Source of the DNA: Ensifer sp. WSM1721
Lineage (GTDB): Bacteria > Pseudomonadota > Alphaproteobacteria > Rhizobiales > Rhizobiaceae
Direction of reading: 5' to 3'
Length of the DNA: 64,000 nt
Assembly: GCF_000513895.2 (NCBI RefSeq)
Contig: NZ_CP165782.1
Span: 1,178,001-1,242,000, forward strand
The notes beneath the pieces are model-generated. The model saw only the letters and a list, made by a program, of their open reading frames with translations. It searched no databases and had not been told where the DNA came from. Numbering within the stretch: the first letter of the stretch is position 1; every line of letters begins with the position of its first letter. Shown in pieces: positions 1 to 10,192 of the stretch. Position numbers and translations under genes: made by a program.

Positions 1-608
1 TCAAAACCCTCGAGGGCAAGGACGCGGGAAAGGTTTCCCTTTCTGACGCCATTTTCGGCCTCGAACCCCGTGAAGACATCATCGCCCGCGTCGTTCGCTG
101 GCAGCTCGCCAAGCGTCAGCAGGGCACGCACAAGGCCAAGGGCCGTGCGGAAGTCGCCCGCACCGGCGCGAAGATGTACAAGCAGAAGGGTACGGGCCGC
201 GCCCGTCACCATTCGGCTCGTGCTCCGCAGTTCCGCGGCGGCGGCAAGGCTCACGGCCCGGTCGTTCGCAGCCATGAGCATGATCTGCCGAAGAAGATCC
301 GCGCGCTCGGCCTTCGCCACGCGCTGTCGGCCAAGCTGAAGGCTGAAGAGATCATCGTCGTCGACGATCTCATCGCCAAGGAAGCGAAGACGAAGGCGCT
401 TGCCGGCGCGTTCGCCTCGCTCGGCCTCACCAACGCTCTGATCATCGGCGGCGCCGAGATCGAGAGCAACTTCAAGCTCGCAGCCCAGAACATCCCGAAC
501 GTGGACGTTCTGCCGGTTCAGGGCATCAACGTTTACGACATCCTGCGCCGCGGCAAGCTCGTGCTTTCCAAGGCCGCCGTGGAAGCTCTGGAGGAGCGGT
601 TCAAATGA
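1..608 (+). CDS. rplD: 50S ribosomal protein L4 (5' end outside window)
   Basis: The reading frame is open from the first bases of the window and ends at 606-608, so only the N-terminus of L4 is missing. The visible part has the L4 pattern: a basic extended loop rich in G, K, R and H (about 115-260), which in the ribosome lines the exit tunnel, then the globular C-terminal half with the GGAEIE-type segment. An ATG at 174 is internal, not the start, because the upstream frame continues the L4 sequence. The stop overlaps the start of rplW by four bases (ATGA), a sign of translational coupling in the S10 operon. In enterobacteria L4 also represses its own operon; whether that holds here cannot be seen. 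Confidence 0.97.
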   Translation, partial: KTLEGKDAGKVSLSDAIFGLEPREDIIARVVRWQLAKRQQGTHKAKGRAEVARTGAKMYKQKGTGRARHHSARAPQFRGGGKAHGPVVRSHEHDLPKKIRALGLRHALSAKLKAEEIIVVDDLIAKEAKTKALAGAFASLGLTNALIIGGAEIESNFKLAAQNIPNVDVLPVQGINVYDILRRGKLVLSKAAVEALEERFK

Positions 609-898
609 CGGATCTTCGCCACTACGACGTGATCGTGTCTCCCTCGATCACCGAAAAGTCGACGCTGGTTTCCGAGCAGAACCAGGTCGTCTTCAACGTC
701 GCCAAGGGCGCCTCGAAGCCTGAGATCAAGGCTGCAGTCGAAGCCCTGTTCGGCGTCAAGGTCACGGCCGTGAACACGCTCGTCCGCAAGGGTAAGCTGA
801 AGCGCTTCCGCGGCTTCGCCGGAAAGCAGAAGGACGTCAAGAAGGCGATCATCACGCTCGCCGAAGGTCAGTCCATCGACGTCTCGACCGGTCTCTAA
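605..898 (+). CDS. rplW: 50S ribosomal protein L23
   Basis: The 97-residue product has the L23 N-terminus ([13 protein letters not shown]) and the conserved core [17 protein letters not shown]23 binds 23S rRNA domain III at the tunnel exit and is a docking site for trigger factor and SRP. It starts inside the rplD stop codon and is followed, after a 43-base gap holding an AGGGAA-type ribosome-binding site, by rplB. Length is normal for alphaproteobacteria. Confidence 0.97.
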   Translation: MTDLRHYDVIVSPSITEKSTLVSEQNQVVFNVAKGASKPEIKAAVEALFGVKVTAVNTLVRKGKLKRFRGFAGKQKDVKKAIITLAEGQSIDVSTGL

Positions 899-941
899 CG
901 GATAGGCCCATTAGGGTAAAAACCCAAAAGGGAACAAGAAA

Positions 942-1778
942 ATGGCATTGAAAAATTTCAATCCGACGACGCCGAGCCAGCGCCAACTGGTCATCGTGGA
1001 CCGGGCCGGCCTCTACAAGGGCAAGCCCGTCAAGGCGCTGACCGAGGGCCTGTCCTCTAAGGGCGGTCGCAACAACCTGGGCCGCATCACCGTCCGCTTC
1101 CAGGGCGGCGGTCACAAGCGGTCCTACCGTCTGGTCGACTTCAAGCGTCGCAAGTTTGACGTCGAGGGCACGGTCGAGCGTCTGGAATATGACCCGAACC
1201 GCACCGCCTTCATCGCGCTCGTCAACTACGCCGACGGCGAACAGGCCTATATCCTGGCGCCGCAGCGTCTTGCGGCCGGCGACAAGGTGATCGCTTCGGA
1301 CAAGGCTGTCGACGTCAAGCCCGGCAACACCATGCCGCTGCAGTTCATCCCGGTCGGCTCCATCGTCCACAACGTGGAAATGAAGCCGGGCAAGGGCGGC
1401 CAGATCGCTCGCTCCGCCGGAACCTATGCGCAGCTCGTCGGCCGCGACCAGGGCATGGCGATCCTTCGCCTGAACTCGGGCGAGCAGCGCCTGGTGCACG
1501 GCTCTTGCCTTGCATCGATCGGTGCTGTATCGAACCCCGATCACGGCAACATCAATGACGGTAAGGCTGGCCGTTCGCGTTGGCGCGGCAAGCGCCCGCA
1601 CGTACGCGGCGTCGTCATGAACCCGGTTGACCATCCGCACGGCGGTGGCGAAGGCCGCACGTCCGGTGGCCGCCACCCGGTAACCCCGTGGGGCAAGCCG
1701 ACGAAGGGCAAGCGCACGCGCTCCAACAAGTCGACCGACAAGTTCATCATGCGCTCGCGTCATCAGCGCAAGAAGTAA
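942..1778 (+). CDS. rplB: 50S ribosomal protein L2
   Basis: The 278-residue product is full-length L2. It carries [18 protein letters not shown] near the N-terminus and the C-terminal segment [14 protein letters not shown] with the histidine conserved near the peptidyl transferase centre. L2 helps subunit joining and peptidyl transfer. It sits in canonical S10-operon order between rplW and rpsS. Confidence 0.98.
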   Translation: MALKNFNPTTPSQRQLVIVDRAGLYKGKPVKALTEGLSSKGGRNNLGRITVRFQGGGHKRSYRLVDFKRRKFDVEGTVERLEYDPNRTAFIALVNYADGEQAYILAPQRLAAGDKVIASDKAVDVKPGNTMPLQFIPVGSIVHNVEMKPGKGGQIARSAGTYAQLVGRDQGMAILRLNSGEQRLVHGSCLASIGAVSNPDHGNINDGKAGRSRWRGKRPHVRGVVMNPVDHPHGGGEGRTSGGRHPVTPWGKPTKGKRTRSNKSTDKFIMRSRHQRKK

Positions 1779-1793
1779 GAGAGGAAGTCTCAA

Positions 1794-2072
1794 GTGGCTC
1801 GTTCAGTTTGGAAAGGTCCGTTTGTTGACGGCTATCTTCTCAAGAAGGCTGAGAAGGTTCGCGAAGGCGGTCGCAACGAAGTGATCAAGATGTGGAGCCG
1901 TCGCTCCACTATCCTTCCGCAGTTCGTCGGTCTGACCTTCGGCGTCTACAACGGAAACAAGCATGTTCCCGTCTCGGTGTCCGAGGAAATGGTCGGTCAC
2001 AAGTTCGGTGAATTCGCACCGACCCGGACCTATTATGGTCATGGCGCGGACAAGAAAGCGAAGAGGAAGTAA
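1794..2072 (+). CDS. rpsS: 30S ribosomal protein S19
   Basis: The 92-residue product begins [16 protein letters not shown] and contains the S19 core [21 protein letters not shown]19 binds the head of the 30S subunit with S13. The start is GTG at 1794, 15 bases after the rplB stop and preceded by GAGGAAG. Two bases separate its stop from rplV. Confidence 0.97.
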
Positions 2073-2074
2073 CA

Positions 2075-2464
2075 ATGGGCAAGGCAAAAGCCGAACGCCG
2101 GCTGAAGGATAATGAGGCGCAGGCAATTGCGCGCACGATCCGCGTCAGCCCCCAGAAGCTCAACCTCGTTGCCGCGCTGATCCGCGGCAAGAAGGTTGAC
2201 CGCGCTCTGGCCGAACTCGAGTTCTCGCGCAAGCGCATTGCAGGTACCGTCAAGAAGACGCTTGAATCTGCGATCGCGAACGCTGAGAACAACCACGATC
2301 TCGACGTTGATTCGCTCATCGTCGCGGAAGCTTATGTTGGCAAGTCGATCGTGATGAAGCGCTTCCACGCCCGTGGTCGCGGCCGTGCATCGCGCGTCGA
2401 AAAGCCGTTCTCGCACTTGACGATCGTTGTTCGTGAAGTGGAAGCCACAGGGGAGGCCGCATAA
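2075..2464 (+). CDS. rplV: 50S ribosomal protein L22
   Basis: The 129-residue protein shows the L22 features: [21 protein letters not shown] near the N-terminus and the conserved C-terminal beta-hairpin with [14 protein letters not shown], which reaches into the exit tunnel and is the usual site of macrolide-resistance changes. Its last stop base is the first base of rpsC (one-base overlap), so coupling with S3 is likely. Confidence 0.97.
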   Translation: MGKAKAERRLKDNEAQAIARTIRVSPQKLNLVAALIRGKKVDRALAELEFSRKRIAGTVKKTLESAIANAENNHDLDVDSLIVAEAYVGKSIVMKRFHARGRGRASRVEKPFSHLTIVVREVEATGEAA

Positions 2465-3177
2465 TGGGCCAGAAGATTAATCCGATCGGTTTCCGTCTCG
2501 GCATCAACCGGACCTGGGATAGCCGTTGGTTCGCGGATAACGCGGAGTACGGTCAGCTTCTTCATGAAGACCTGAAGATCCGCGCGTACCTGATGGAAGA
2601 GCTGAAGGCTGCCGGTATCGCCAAGGTCGTGATTGAGCGTCCGCACAAGAAGTGCCGCGTGACGATCCACTCGGCTCGTCCGGGCCTCATCATCGGCAAG
2701 AAGGGCGCCGACATCGAAAAGCTGCGCAAGAAGCTTTCCGAGATGACCAACTCCGAGACGCACCTCAACATCGTTGAAGTGCGCAAGCCGGAAGTTGACG
2801 CAACGCTCGTTGCTCAGTCGATCGCCCAGCAGCTCGAACGCCGCGTGGCTTTCCGCCGTGCGATGAAGCGCGCTGTTCAGTCGGCCATGCGTCTCGGCGC
2901 CGAAGGCATCAAGATCACTTGCGCCGGCCGTCTCGGCGGTGCGGAAATCGCTCGTACCGAATGGTATCGCGAAGGCCGCGTGCCGCTGCATACGCTGCGC
3001 GCCGACATCGACTACGGTACGGCTGAAGCGGAAACCGCTTTCGGCATCTGCGGTGTCAAAGTCTGGATCTTCAAGGGCGAAATCCTCGAGCACGATCCGA
3101 TGGCTTCCGAGCGCCGCGCGACCGAGAGTGACAACCAGGGCGGTGGCGGTCGAGACCGTCGTCGTGAGAACGCGTAA
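2464..3177 (+). CDS. rpsC: 30S ribosomal protein S3
   Basis: The 237-residue protein starts [16 protein letters not shown] and has the type-2 KH domain with its GXXG-like loop at [13 protein letters not shown] (about residues 77-89), then the C-terminal S3 domain with [24 protein letters not shown]3 sits at the mRNA entry channel. The short glycine/arginine tail is usual in alphaproteobacteria. Confidence 0.98.
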   Translation: MGQKINPIGFRLGINRTWDSRWFADNAEYGQLLHEDLKIRAYLMEELKAAGIAKVVIERPHKKCRVTIHSARPGLIIGKKGADIEKLRKKLSEMTNSETHLNIVEVRKPEVDATLVAQSIAQQLERRVAFRRAMKRAVQSAMRLGAEGIKITCAGRLGGAEIARTEWYREGRVPLHTLRADIDYGTAEAETAFGICGVKVWIFKGEILEHDPMASERRATESDNQGGGGRDRRRENA

Positions 3178-3215
3178 CATTCGCGCGTGGCAGCCAATAT
3201 CGGAGAAGTAAAAAA

Positions 3216-3629
3216 ATGTTGCAGCCAAAGCGTACGAAGTATCGCAAGCAGTTCAAGGGCCGCATCAAGGGCGTTGCCAAGGGCGGTTCTGATCTCGCCT
3301 TCGGCGAATTCGGCCTGAAGGCTCAGGAGCCGAACCGTGTCAACGCTCGCGAGATCGAAGCGGCTCGCCGCGCGATCACCCGCCACATGAAGCGCGCCGG
3401 CCGCGTTTGGATTCGCGTGTTCCCGGACGTTCCGGTCACCGCCAAGCCGACCGAAGTCCGCATGGGTAAGGGTAAGGGTTCGGTCGAATACTGGGCATGC
3501 AAGGTCAAGCCCGGCCGTATGATGTTCGAGATCGATGGTGTCAGCGAAGAACTCGCCCGTGAGGCACTTCGTCTTGGCGCTGCCAAGCTCTCTGTCAAGA
3601 CGCGCTTCGTGCAGCGTATCGCAGAGTAA
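3216..3629 (+). CDS. rplP: 50S ribosomal protein L16
   Basis: The 137-residue product begins [16 protein letters not shown] and contains the L16 signature [19 protein letters not shown]16 lies near the A site and takes part in 50S maturation. Its stop overlaps the AAGGAG ribosome-binding site of rpmC. Confidence 0.97.
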   Translation: MLQPKRTKYRKQFKGRIKGVAKGGSDLAFGEFGLKAQEPNRVNAREIEAARRAITRHMKRAGRVWIRVFPDVPVTAKPTEVRMGKGKGSVEYWACKVKPGRMMFEIDGVSEELAREALRLGAAKLSVKTRFVQRIAE

Positions 3630-3641
3630 GGAGTGAAGCTC

Positions 3642-3842
3642 ATGAAAGCCGCAGATGTTCGCGCTCTGAGCGCCGACCAACTCAAGGAAGAGCTTGCCAA
3701 GCTGAAGAAGGAGCAGTTCAACCTCCGCTTCCAGAAGGCAACCGGCCAGCTCGAAAAATCTTCGCGTATCAACGAAGTCCGCAAGGACATCGCACGCGTC
3801 AAAACCATTGCCCGCCAGAAGGCGGCAGAAGCCAAGGCCTAA
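3642..3842 (+). CDS. rpmC: 50S ribosomal protein L29
   Basis: This 66-residue L29 begins [18 protein letters not shown] and has the two-helix hairpin with a lysine-rich centre. A longer frame could start at GTG 3633, but that codon lies in the AAGGAG ribosome-binding site (3628-3633), whereas ATG 3642 is correctly spaced, so 3642 is chosen. L29 sits beside L23 at the tunnel exit. Confidence 0.95.
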   Translation: MKAADVRALSADQLKEELAKLKKEQFNLRFQKATGQLEKSSRINEVRKDIARVKTIARQKAAEAKA

Positions 3843-3855
3843 GGACCAGAAGAAT

Positions 3856-4092
3856 ATGCCGAAACGCATTCTGCAGGGCACCGTCGTCAGCGACAAGAAC
3901 GACAAGACCGTCGTCGTACGGGTCGAGCGCCGCTTTGCGCATCCGATCCTCCAGAAGACCGTCCGTCGCTCCAAGAAGTACAAGGCTCACGACGAGAACA
4001 ACCAGTACAAGGTCGGCGATGTCGTTTCCATCGAGGAATGCGCGCCGATTTCCAAGGACAAGCGCTGGACGGTGATCTCCGCCCAGGCTTGA
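3856..4092 (+). CDS. rpsQ: 30S ribosomal protein S17
   Basis: The 78-residue protein [18 protein letters not shown] is a normal-length S17 with the OB-fold pattern [14 protein letters not shown] and the conserved C-terminal region with ISKDKRW. The in-frame ATG at 3808 lies inside rpmC and is not used: ATG 3856 matches the family start and follows a purine-rich site. An unusual 178-base noncoding gap follows before rplN. Confidence 0.95.
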   Translation: MPKRILQGTVVSDKNDKTVVVRVERRFAHPILQKTVRRSKKYKAHDENNQYKVGDVVSIEECAPISKDKRWTVISAQA

Positions 4093-4164
4093 TTTGTGCA
4101 GGTTTTGTCCGTCGGACCCTTGCGTCTCGGGCAAATATCTGTATGAAGCACGCAATTAAAGCCG

Positions 4165-4193
4165 AGGAACGCTCGAGTCCGGGCGTTCTTTTG
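4165..4193 (+). terminator. Terminator-like hairpin between rpsQ and rplN
   Basis: An 8-10 bp stem (AGGAACGC near 4165 paired with GCGTTCTT ending 4190, with wobbles) is followed by TTTTGCTTT. This resembles a modest intrinsic terminator or attenuator separating the S10-type block from the spc-type block. Partial read-through would be expected. Confidence 0.45.
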
Positions 4194-4213
4194 CTTTGAG
4201 ATGAGCAAAATAA

Positions 4214-4243
4214 GCCGGGCAAGGGGGTTTCGACCCAACCGGC
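4214..4243 (+). promoter_or_regulatory. Structured leader just upstream of rplN
   Basis: A nested hairpin is visible: outer arms GCCGG (4214-4218) and CCGGC (4239-4243), inner arms GGGT (4225-4228) and ACCC (4233-4236) closing a TTCG tetraloop. It lies 27 bases before the rplN start and could be a regulatory leader or a processing site. No known family is recognised. Confidence 0.35.
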
Positions 4244-4270
4244 CTGGTCACAACAAGAAGGCGACCTGAC

Positions 4271-4639
4271 ATGATTCAGATGCAAACAAACCTCGACGTG
4301 GCGGATAATTCCGGCGCACGTCGTGTCATGTGCATCAAGGTGCTGGGCGGCTCCAAGCGCAAGTATGCGTCGATCGGCGACATCATTGTCGTGTCGATCA
4401 AGGAAGCCATTCCGCGCGGCCGCGTGAAGAAGGGTGATGTCATGAAGGCTGTTGTCGTTCGCACCGCGAAGGACATCCGCCGTCCGGATGGCAGCGTCAT
4501 CCGTTTCGACACCAACGCAGCCGTTCTCATCGATAACAAGAAAGAGCCGATCGGCACCCGTATCTTCGGACCGGTTCCGCGCGAACTCCGCGCCAAGAAC
4601 CACATGAAGATCATCTCGCTGGCTCCGGAAGTACTCTAA
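4271..4639 (+). CDS. rplN: 50S ribosomal protein L14
   Basis: The 122-residue L14 starts [19 protein letters not shown] and contains the conserved [17 protein letters not shown] and [12 protein letters not shown] segments. L14 forms an intersubunit bridge and is the target of the silencing factor RsfS. It is the first gene of the spc-type block. Confidence 0.98.
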   Translation: MIQMQTNLDVADNSGARRVMCIKVLGGSKRKYASIGDIIVVSIKEAIPRGRVKKGDVMKAVVVRTAKDIRRPDGSVIRFDTNAAVLIDNKKEPIGTRIFGPVPRELRAKNHMKIISLAPEVL

Positions 4640-4653
4640 GGGAGCGAACAGAG

Positions 4654-4965
4654 ATGCAGAAGATTCGCAAAGGCGACAAGGTCGTCGTTCTCACCGGTAA
4701 GGACAAGGGCCGCACCGGCGAAGTCGTTCAGGTCATGCCGAAGGAAGACCGGGCTGTCGTGCGTGGCGTCAACATGGTGAAGCGTCACCAGCGCCAGACC
4801 CAAAGCCAGGAAGCCGGCATTATCACCAAGGAAGCCCCGATCCACCTTTCGAACATCGCGATCGCTGATCCGAAGGACGGCAAGCCGACCCGCGTCGGTT
4901 TCAAGATCGAAGGTGACAAGAAGGTCCGCGTGGCCAAGCGTTCGGGAGAAGTGATCGATGGCTAA
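4654..4965 (+). CDS. rplX: 50S ribosomal protein L24
   Basis: The 103-residue L24 has an N-terminal KOW motif ([19 protein letters not shown], residues about 6-24). It is an early assembly initiator protein of the 50S subunit. It overlaps the start of rplE by eight bases. Confidence 0.97.
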   Translation: MQKIRKGDKVVVLTGKDKGRTGEVVQVMPKEDRAVVRGVNMVKRHQRQTQSQEAGIITKEAPIHLSNIAIADPKDGKPTRVGFKIEGDKKVRVAKRSGEVIDG

Positions 4966-5515
4966 GACCGCTTATGAGCCGCGGCTCAAGAAGGAATATG
5001 TAGAGCGCATCCGCAAGGCGATGCAGGAGAAGTTCTCCTACGCCAACGAAATGCAGATCCCGCGCCTCGACAAGATCGTCATCAACATGGGTGTTGGCGA
5101 AGCGACCGGCGATTCCAAGAAGCCGTCCGTTGCTGCCGCCGACCTCGCTGCGATTGCCGGCCAGAAGCCGGTGATCACCCGCGCGCGCAATTCCATCGCT
5201 GGCTTCAAGCTCCGCGAAGGCATGCCGATTGGTGCCAAGGTTACCCTGCGCGGCGTTCGGATGTATGAATTCCTGGATCGTCTCATCAACATCGCTCTTC
5301 CGCGTGTTCGAGACTTCCGCGGCCTCAATCCGAAGTCCTTCGATGGTCGTGGCAACTTCGCCATGGGCATCAAGGAGCACATTGTGTTCCCTGAGATCAA
5401 CTACGACAAGGTTGATCAGATGTGGGGCATGGACATCATCGTTTGCACGACGGCAACTAACGACGACGAAGCTCGCGCTCTGCTTGAAGAGTTCAACTTC
5501 CCGTTCCGTCAGTAA
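4958..5515 (+). CDS. rplE: 50S ribosomal protein L5
   Basis: The 185-residue product has L5 segments [32 protein letters not shown] and [19 protein letters not shown]5 binds 5S rRNA in the central protuberance. The start lies inside rplX, so the two are probably translationally coupled. Confidence 0.97.
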   Translation: MAKTAYEPRLKKEYVERIRKAMQEKFSYANEMQIPRLDKIVINMGVGEATGDSKKPSVAAADLAAIAGQKPVITRARNSIAGFKLREGMPIGAKVTLRGVRMYEFLDRLINIALPRVRDFRGLNPKSFDGRGNFAMGIKEHIVFPEINYDKVDQMWGMDIIVCTTATNDDEARALLEEFNFPFRQ

Positions 5516-5549
5516 TCCGTAACGACAAGCGTAAAGAAGGATAACTGTT

Positions 5550-5855
5550 ATGGCGAAAACGAGCGCAGTTGAAAAGAACAAGCGCCGCCGCAAACTGGTT
5601 GCCAGCCACGCCTCCAAGCGCGCGGTCTTGAAGGCAATCATCATGAACCAGTCTTTGCCGATCGAAGAGCGGTTCAAGGCCACCCTCAAGCTGGCCGAAC
5701 TGCCGCGGGATGGGTCCAAGACTCGTATCCGCAACCGTTGCGAAGTTACCGGCCGTCCGCGTGCCTACTATCGCAAGCTTCGCATGTCGCGTATCGCGCT
5801 TCGCGAACTGGGCAATCTCGGCAAGGTGCCGGGCGTGGTCAAGTCGAGCTGGTAA
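5550..5855 (+). CDS. rpsN: 30S ribosomal protein S14 (long, zinc-free form)
   Basis: The 101-residue product is the long S14 type without the CxxC zinc ribbon. The C-terminal signature [19 protein letters not shown] is clear. An AAGGA site precedes the ATG. S14 belongs to the 30S head. Confidence 0.97.
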   Translation: MAKTSAVEKNKRRRKLVASHASKRAVLKAIIMNQSLPIEERFKATLKLAELPRDGSKTRIRNRCEVTGRPRAYYRKLRMSRIALRELGNLGKVPGVVKSSW

Positions 5856-5867
5856 GGAGACGGGCAC

Positions 5868-6266
5868 ATGGCAATGACTGATCCCTTGGGCGATATGCTC
5901 ACCCGTATCCGTAACGGCGCTGCGCGCCGCAAGTCGAGCGTTTCAACGCCGGCTTCCAAGCTCCGCGCACGCGTTCTGGATGTCCTTCAGTCCGAAGGCT
6001 ACATCCGCGGATACTCCGAAGTCGAATTCGGCAACGGCAAGTCCGAGCTGAACATCGAACTGAAATACTACGAAGGCGCCTCCGTGATCCGTGAGATCTC
6101 GCGCGTCTCCAAGCCGGGCCGCCGGGTCTATGTCTCGGTCAAGTCCATCCCGCAGGTCGCGAACGGCCTCGGCATCACCATCCTTTCGACCCCGAAGGGT
6201 GTGATGGCCGATCACCAGGCACGCGAACAGAATGTTGGTGGTGAGGTTCTTTGCTCGGTCTTCTAA
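5868..6266 (+). CDS. rpsH: 30S ribosomal protein S8
   Basis: The 132-residue S8 begins [17 protein letters not shown] and ends with the conserved [24 protein letters not shown]8 organises the 16S central domain; in enterobacteria it also represses the spc operon by binding mRNA near rplE, a possibility not testable by eye here. A GGAGAC site lies just upstream. Confidence 0.97.
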   Translation: MAMTDPLGDMLTRIRNGAARRKSSVSTPASKLRARVLDVLQSEGYIRGYSEVEFGNGKSELNIELKYYEGASVIREISRVSKPGRRVYVSVKSIPQVANGLGITILSTPKGVMADHQAREQNVGGEVLCSVF

Positions 6267-6306
6267 GGCCGAGCAGGATCTCCATAGCGAACAGACAGGT
6301 ATAAAA

Positions 6307-6840
6307 ATGTCTCGTATCGGTAAGAAGCCCGTTCAAGTTCCGGCAGGCGTCACGGCTAACGTTGATGGCCAGAAGGTAACGGCAAAGGGCCCGAAGGGTG
6401 AACTGTTCTTCGTCGCAAACGACGAAGTCTCGGTGAAGCTCGAAAACAACACGGTTGTCGTTGAACCGCTCAATGAGAGCAAGGATGCTCGCGCTAAGTG
6501 GGGCATGTCCCGCACGATGATCGAGAACATCTTCAAGGGCGTGAAGGACGGTTATGAGCGCAAGCTCGAAATCAACGGCGTCGGTTACCGCGCTTCCATG
6601 CAGGGCAAGAACCTGCAGCTCGCGCTCGGCTTTAGCCACGACGTCGTCTATCAGACGCCGGAAGGCATCACGATCGCTGTGCCGAAGCCGACGGAAATCG
6701 TCGTTTCCGGCATCAACAAACAGCAGGTCGGCCAGGTTGCCGCGGAAATCCGCGAATACCGCGGCCCCGAGCCCTACAAGGGCAAGGGCGTCAAGTATGC
6801 CGAAGAGCGGATCGTCCGCAAAGAAGGCAAGAAGAAGTAA
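6307..6840 (+). CDS. rplF: 50S ribosomal protein L6
   Basis: The 177-residue L6 begins [15 protein letters not shown], the family N-terminus, so ATG 6307 is chosen over an upstream in-frame ATG at 6232 inside rpsH. It contains the two repeated L6 folds and the conserved [14 protein letters not shown] segment ([12 protein letters not shown]). L6 sits near the sarcin-ricin loop. Confidence 0.97.
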   Translation: MSRIGKKPVQVPAGVTANVDGQKVTAKGPKGELFFVANDEVSVKLENNTVVVEPLNESKDARAKWGMSRTMIENIFKGVKDGYERKLEINGVGYRASMQGKNLQLALGFSHDVVYQTPEGITIAVPKPTEIVVSGINKQQVGQVAAEIREYRGPEPYKGKGVKYAEERIVRKEGKKK

Positions 6841-6852
6841 GGATCACGCGAA

Positions 6853-7215
6853 ATGGCTAGCAGGAAAGATACTCTTGTGCGTCGCGCCAGCCGCGTGCGC
6901 CGTCAAATCAAGGCGGTCGCCAACGGCCGTCCGCGCCTGTCGGTTCATCGCTCGTCGAAGAACATCTATGCGCAGATCATCGACGATGTTGCCGGCAAGA
7001 CGATTGCCGCTGCATCGACGCTTGAGTCGGATCTCAAGTCTGCGCTGAAGACCGGAGCCGACACGGCGGCTGCGGCCGCCGTCGGCAAGCTCATCGCAGA
7101 GCGCGCATCCCAGGCGGGCATCAAGGACGTCGTCTTTGATCGCGGCGCCTTCATCTACCACGGCCGCATCAAGGCGCTGGCCGAGGCAGCTCGCGAAGGC
7201 GGCCTGAACTTCTAA
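6853..7215 (+). CDS. rplR: 50S ribosomal protein L18
   Basis: The 120-residue L18 has the basic N-terminus [11 protein letters not shown], the motif [18 protein letters not shown], and the C-terminal [24 protein letters not shown]. It binds 5S rRNA together with L5. It is followed by a 130-base gap with two hairpins before rpsE. Confidence 0.97.
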   Translation: MASRKDTLVRRASRVRRQIKAVANGRPRLSVHRSSKNIYAQIIDDVAGKTIAAASTLESDLKSALKTGADTAAAAAVGKLIAERASQAGIKDVVFDRGAFIYHGRIKALAEAAREGGLNF

Positions 7216-7221
7216 GGTTCG

Positions 7222-7300
7222 CCGCCCGGGTGGAGTGCCCGGGCGGAACTCCGCTTCGCATTTACCCCCGGTCGTCTCGTCTTGTAGCGAGGCGACTTTT
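7222..7300 (+). terminator. Two hairpins in the rplR-rpsE gap (attenuator-like)
   Basis: The first hairpin has perfect 9-bp arms CCGCCCGGG (7222-7230) and CCCGGGCGG (7238-7246) around a 7-base loop, with no U tract. The second pairs GTCGTCTCG (7271-7279) with CGAGGCGAC (7288-7296) and is followed by TTTT. The second resembles a weak intrinsic terminator. Their position inside a single operon suggests attenuation or RNA processing. Confidence 0.4.
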
Positions 7301-7345
7301 CGTCAATCTGCCGATTGCACCCGGAAAAGAAAAAGGAAGAGGACA

Positions 7346-7915
7346 ATGGCACAGAAAGAACGTGGTCCGCGCGAAGAGCGTCAGGGCCGTGAAGAGCGCG
7401 ACAGCGAATTTGTCGATAAGCTCGTCGCTATCAACCGCGTCGCCAAGGTGGTGAAGGGCGGTCGTCGTTTCGGTTTCGCTGCTCTCGTCGTCGTGGGCGA
7501 CCAGAAGGGCCGCGTTGGTTTCGGTCACGGCAAGGCACGCGAAGTGCCGGAAGCCATTCGCAAGGCAACGGAAGCTGCAAAGCGCGATCTAATTTTCGTT
7601 CCGCTGCGCGGTGGCCGCACCCTGCATCACGACGTCAACGGCCGCCATGGCGCCGGCAAGGTTCTGCTGCGTGCAGCCAAGCCCGGTACGGGTATCATTG
7701 CCGGTGGCCCGATGCGCGCCGTCTTTGAAACGCTCGGCGTTCACGACGTCGTCGCCAAGTCGACCGGTTCGTCGAACCCCTACAACATGGTTCGCGCCAC
7801 TTTCGACGCGCTCCAGAACCAGATGCACCCGAAGGACATCGCGGCACAGCGCGGCATCAAGTACGCCACGCTCCAGGCCCGTCGCGTTTCCGCCGGCGTT
7901 GGTTCCGAAGAATAA
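7346..7915 (+). CDS. rpsE: 30S ribosomal protein S5
   Basis: The 189-residue S5 has the N-terminal double-stranded RNA-binding segment ([20 protein letters not shown]) and the C-terminal domain with [21 protein letters not shown]5 affects decoding accuracy. ATG 7346, preceded by AAGGAAGAGGAC, is chosen over the upstream in-frame start near 7235, which lies in the hairpin-rich gap and has no S5 similarity. Confidence 0.97.
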   Translation: MAQKERGPREERQGREERDSEFVDKLVAINRVAKVVKGGRRFGFAALVVVGDQKGRVGFGHGKAREVPEAIRKATEAAKRDLIFVPLRGGRTLHHDVNGRHGAGKVLLRAAKPGTGIIAGGPMRAVFETLGVHDVVAKSTGSSNPYNMVRATFDALQNQMHPKDIAAQRGIKYATLQARRVSAGVGSEE

Positions 7916-7927
7916 GGGAGCTGACAG

Positions 7928-8131
7928 ATGGCTAAGAAAGAAGTTGCCAAGAAGACGGTTACCGTCGAGCAGATCGGTAGCCCCATTCGCCGTCCGGCCG
8001 TGCAGCGTCAGACGCTCATCGGTCTGGGCCTCAACAAGATGCACCGGGTTCGCACGCTGGAAGACACTCCGGCCGTTCGCGGCATGATCCGGGCCGTCCA
8101 GCACCTCGTTCGCGTCGTCGACGAGAAGTGA
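7928..8131 (+). CDS. rpmD: 50S ribosomal protein L30
   Basis: The 67-residue L30 contains [20 protein letters not shown] and [22 protein letters not shown], the typical short bacterial form. Start ATG 7928 follows GGGAGCTGACAG, 12 bases after rpsE. Confidence 0.96.
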   Translation: MAKKEVAKKTVTVEQIGSPIRRPAVQRQTLIGLGLNKMHRVRTLEDTPAVRGMIRAVQHLVRVVDEK

Positions 8132-8144
8132 GGGGGATCGAGAT

Positions 8145-8615
8145 ATGAAACTGAATGAAATTAAGGACAACGAAGGCGCGACGAAGAGCCGCAAGCGTCT
8201 TGGCCGCGGTATCGGCTCCGGCTCCGGCAAGACTGGTGGCCGCGGCGTGAAGGGTCAGAAGGCGCGTTCGGGCGTTTCGATCAACGGCTTCGAAGGCGGC
8301 CAGATGCCCATCTACCGCCGCCTGCCGAAGCGCGGCTTCAACAACATCTTCGCTTCGGAGTTCGTTGTCGTCTCCCTCGGCCGCATTCAGGCCGCCGTCG
8401 ACGCCAAGAAGCTCGATGCGTCGAAGACCGTTGATGCTGCTGCCCTCAAGGCTGCCGGCGTGATCCGCCGCGTCAAGGACGGCGTCCGCGTTCTTGCTGA
8501 CGGCGAACTGAAGGCGAAGATTTCGCTCGAAGTTGCAGGTGCTTCCAAGCCGGCGGTCGAGAAGATCGAAAAGGCCGGCGGCTCCATTAAGCTGCTCGCA
8601 GCGGCCGCGGAATAA
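8145..8615 (+). CDS. rplO: 50S ribosomal protein L15
   Basis: The 156-residue L15 begins with the glycine-rich rRNA-binding segment ([20 protein letters not shown]), followed by [18 protein letters not shown] strong terminator hairpin lies immediately downstream, so secY may depend on read-through or its own promoter. Confidence 0.97.
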   Translation: MKLNEIKDNEGATKSRKRLGRGIGSGSGKTGGRGVKGQKARSGVSINGFEGGQMPIYRRLPKRGFNNIFASEFVVVSLGRIQAAVDAKKLDASKTVDAAALKAAGVIRRVKDGVRVLADGELKAKISLEVAGASKPAVEKIEKAGGSIKLLAAAAE

Positions 8616-8627
8616 TTATGACTGATG

Positions 8628-8660
8628 AACCGCCCGGGGTGCTTCACGCCGGGCGGTTTT
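8628..8660 (+). terminator. Strong intrinsic terminator between rplO and secY
   Basis: Perfect 10-bp arms AACCGCCCGG (8628-8637) and CCGGGCGGTT (8649-8658) close an 11-base loop and are followed by TTGCTC, giving TTTT at 8657-8660. This is stronger than the other hairpins inside this cluster. The 190 bases from here to secY show no clear sigma70 promoter by eye. Confidence 0.65.
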
Positions 8661-8851
8661 GCTCCCATATGTGAGCCTCACGTCCGAGGCGGCGAATCGC
8701 TTGCCGCGACGGGACATAACGGAAACCACGGTGAGGCATCCGATTGCAGCGACAATCGCCTCGCGTCAGGTTTTCAACGAAGAGAACTTACTCAGTCCGG
8801 AACTGACCGGGTTTTCCCGCGATTTCCGAGATTTGGTACGCGGAGAATTGC

Positions 8852-10192
8852 ATGGCTTCTGCAGCGGAACAGCTCGCCTCGAACCTGAATTTTTCGACTT
8901 TCGCGAAGGCGGAAGATCTGAAGAAGCGCCTCTGGTTCACCCTCGGTGCGCTCCTGGTTTACCGTCTTGGCACCTATATCCCGCTGCCCGGCCTCAATCC
9001 GGACGCGTTCGCGCAAGCCTTCCAGGGGCAGGCGGGCGGCATTCTCGGCCTGTTCAACATGTTCTCGGGTGGAGCGGTCGAGCGCATGGCGATCTTCGCG
9101 CTCGGCATCATGCCCTATATCTCCGCCTCGATCATCGTGCAGCTCATGACGTCGGTCGTTCCGGCGCTCGAGCAGCTGAAGAAGGAAGGCGAGCAGGGCC
9201 GCAAGGTCATCAACCAATATACCCGCTACGGCACGGTGCTTCTGGGCGCGATGCAGGCCTACGGCATCGCCGTCGGTCTTGAGAGCGGTAGCGGCCTGGT
9301 CAACGATCCGGGCTGGTTCTTCCGGATTTCCACCGTCATCTCGCTCCTCGGCGGCACGATGTTCCTGATGTGGCTTGGCGAGCAGATCACCTCGCGCGGC
9401 ATCGGTAACGGCATCTCTCTCATCATTTTCGCCGGCATCGTCGCAGCTCTGCCGGGGGCGCTGGCAGGCACGCTGGAACTCGGCCGTACCGGGGCGCTTT
9501 CGACGCCGCTCATCCTTGCGATCATTGTGATGGTCGTCGCCGTAATTGCGCTGATCGTCTTCGTCGAACGCGCGCAGCGCCGTCTGTTGATCCAATATCC
9601 AAAGCGCCAGGTCGGCAATCGGATGTTCCAGGGCGACACGTCGCACCTGCCGTTGAAGCTCAACACCTCGGGCGTCATCCCGGCGATCTTTGCGTCGTCG
9701 CTGCTTCTGCTGCCGGCAACCTTGGCGGGCTTCGCCAACGCCGCGACGCTGCCCGGCTGGGCGACCGCCATCGTCGGCGCGCTCGCCCATGGCCAGCCGC
9801 TGTACATGTTCTTCTATGGCGCGATGATCGCCTTCTTCGCCTTCTTCTACACGGCGATCGTCTTCAACCCGAAAGACACGGCCGACAATCTGAAGAAGCA
9901 TGGCGGCTTCATCCCCGGAATCCGTCCGGGCGAGCGTACGGCCGAATACATCGATTACGTCTTGACCCGTATCACCGTCATCGGTGCGATCTACCTGATC
10001 TTCGTCTGTATCCTGCCCGAAATCCTCATCTCGCAGACCGGCGTGCCGTTCTACCTTGGTGGTACGTCGCTTTTGATTGTTGTCAGCGTGACCCTCGATA
10101 CGGTAGCACAGATCCAGGGTCACCTCATTGCCCAGCAATATGAGGGGCTGATCAAGAAGTCGAAGCTGCGCGGAGGAAAGAGGGGACGATGA
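8852..10192 (+). CDS. secY: Sec translocon channel subunit SecY
   Basis: The 446-residue protein forms the SecYEG protein-conducting channel in the inner membrane. About ten hydrophobic segments are visible, with the SecY signatures [22 protein letters not shown] (plug and TM2 region) and the cytosolic loop [17 protein letters not shown]. The start at ATG 8852 follows CGGAG. It overlaps adk by four bases. Alphaproteobacterial gene order secY-adk-rpsM is kept, without the rpmJ found in E. coli. Confidence 0.98.
   Translation: MASAAEQLASNLNFSTFAKAEDLKKRLWFTLGALLVYRLGTYIPLPGLNPDAFAQAFQGQAGGILGLFNMFSGGAVERMAIFALGIMPYISASIIVQLMTSVVPALEQLKKEGEQGRKVINQYTRYGTVLLGAMQAYGIAVGLESGSGLVNDPGWFFRISTVISLLGGTMFLMWLGEQITSRGIGNGISLIIFAGIVAALPGALAGTLELGRTGALSTPLILAIIVMVVAVIALIVFVERAQRRLLIQYPKRQVGNRMFQGDTSHLPLKLNTSGVIPAIFASSLLLLPATLAGFANAATLPGWATAIVGALAHGQPLYMFFYGAMIAFFAFFYTAIVFNPKDTADNLKKHGGFIPGIRPGERTAEYIDYVLTRITVIGAIYLIFVCILPEILISQTGVPFYLGGTSLLIVVSVTLDTVAQIQGHLIAQQYEGLIKKSKLRGGKRGR

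Noticed and set aside
852..1793. Long minus-strand open frame (313 codons) opposite rplB
   Set aside because: It mirrors the codon structure of rplB, crosses two gene boundaries and has no family pattern; high-GC shadow frame.
8660..8851. Sigma70 promoter for secY
   Set aside because: CTTGCC near 8700 lacks a -10 element at 16-18 bases; no other pair fits.
8792..10138. 448-codon minus-strand frame opposite secY
   Set aside because: Charged, repetitive composition typical of an antisense shadow of a membrane protein gene; secY is certain.
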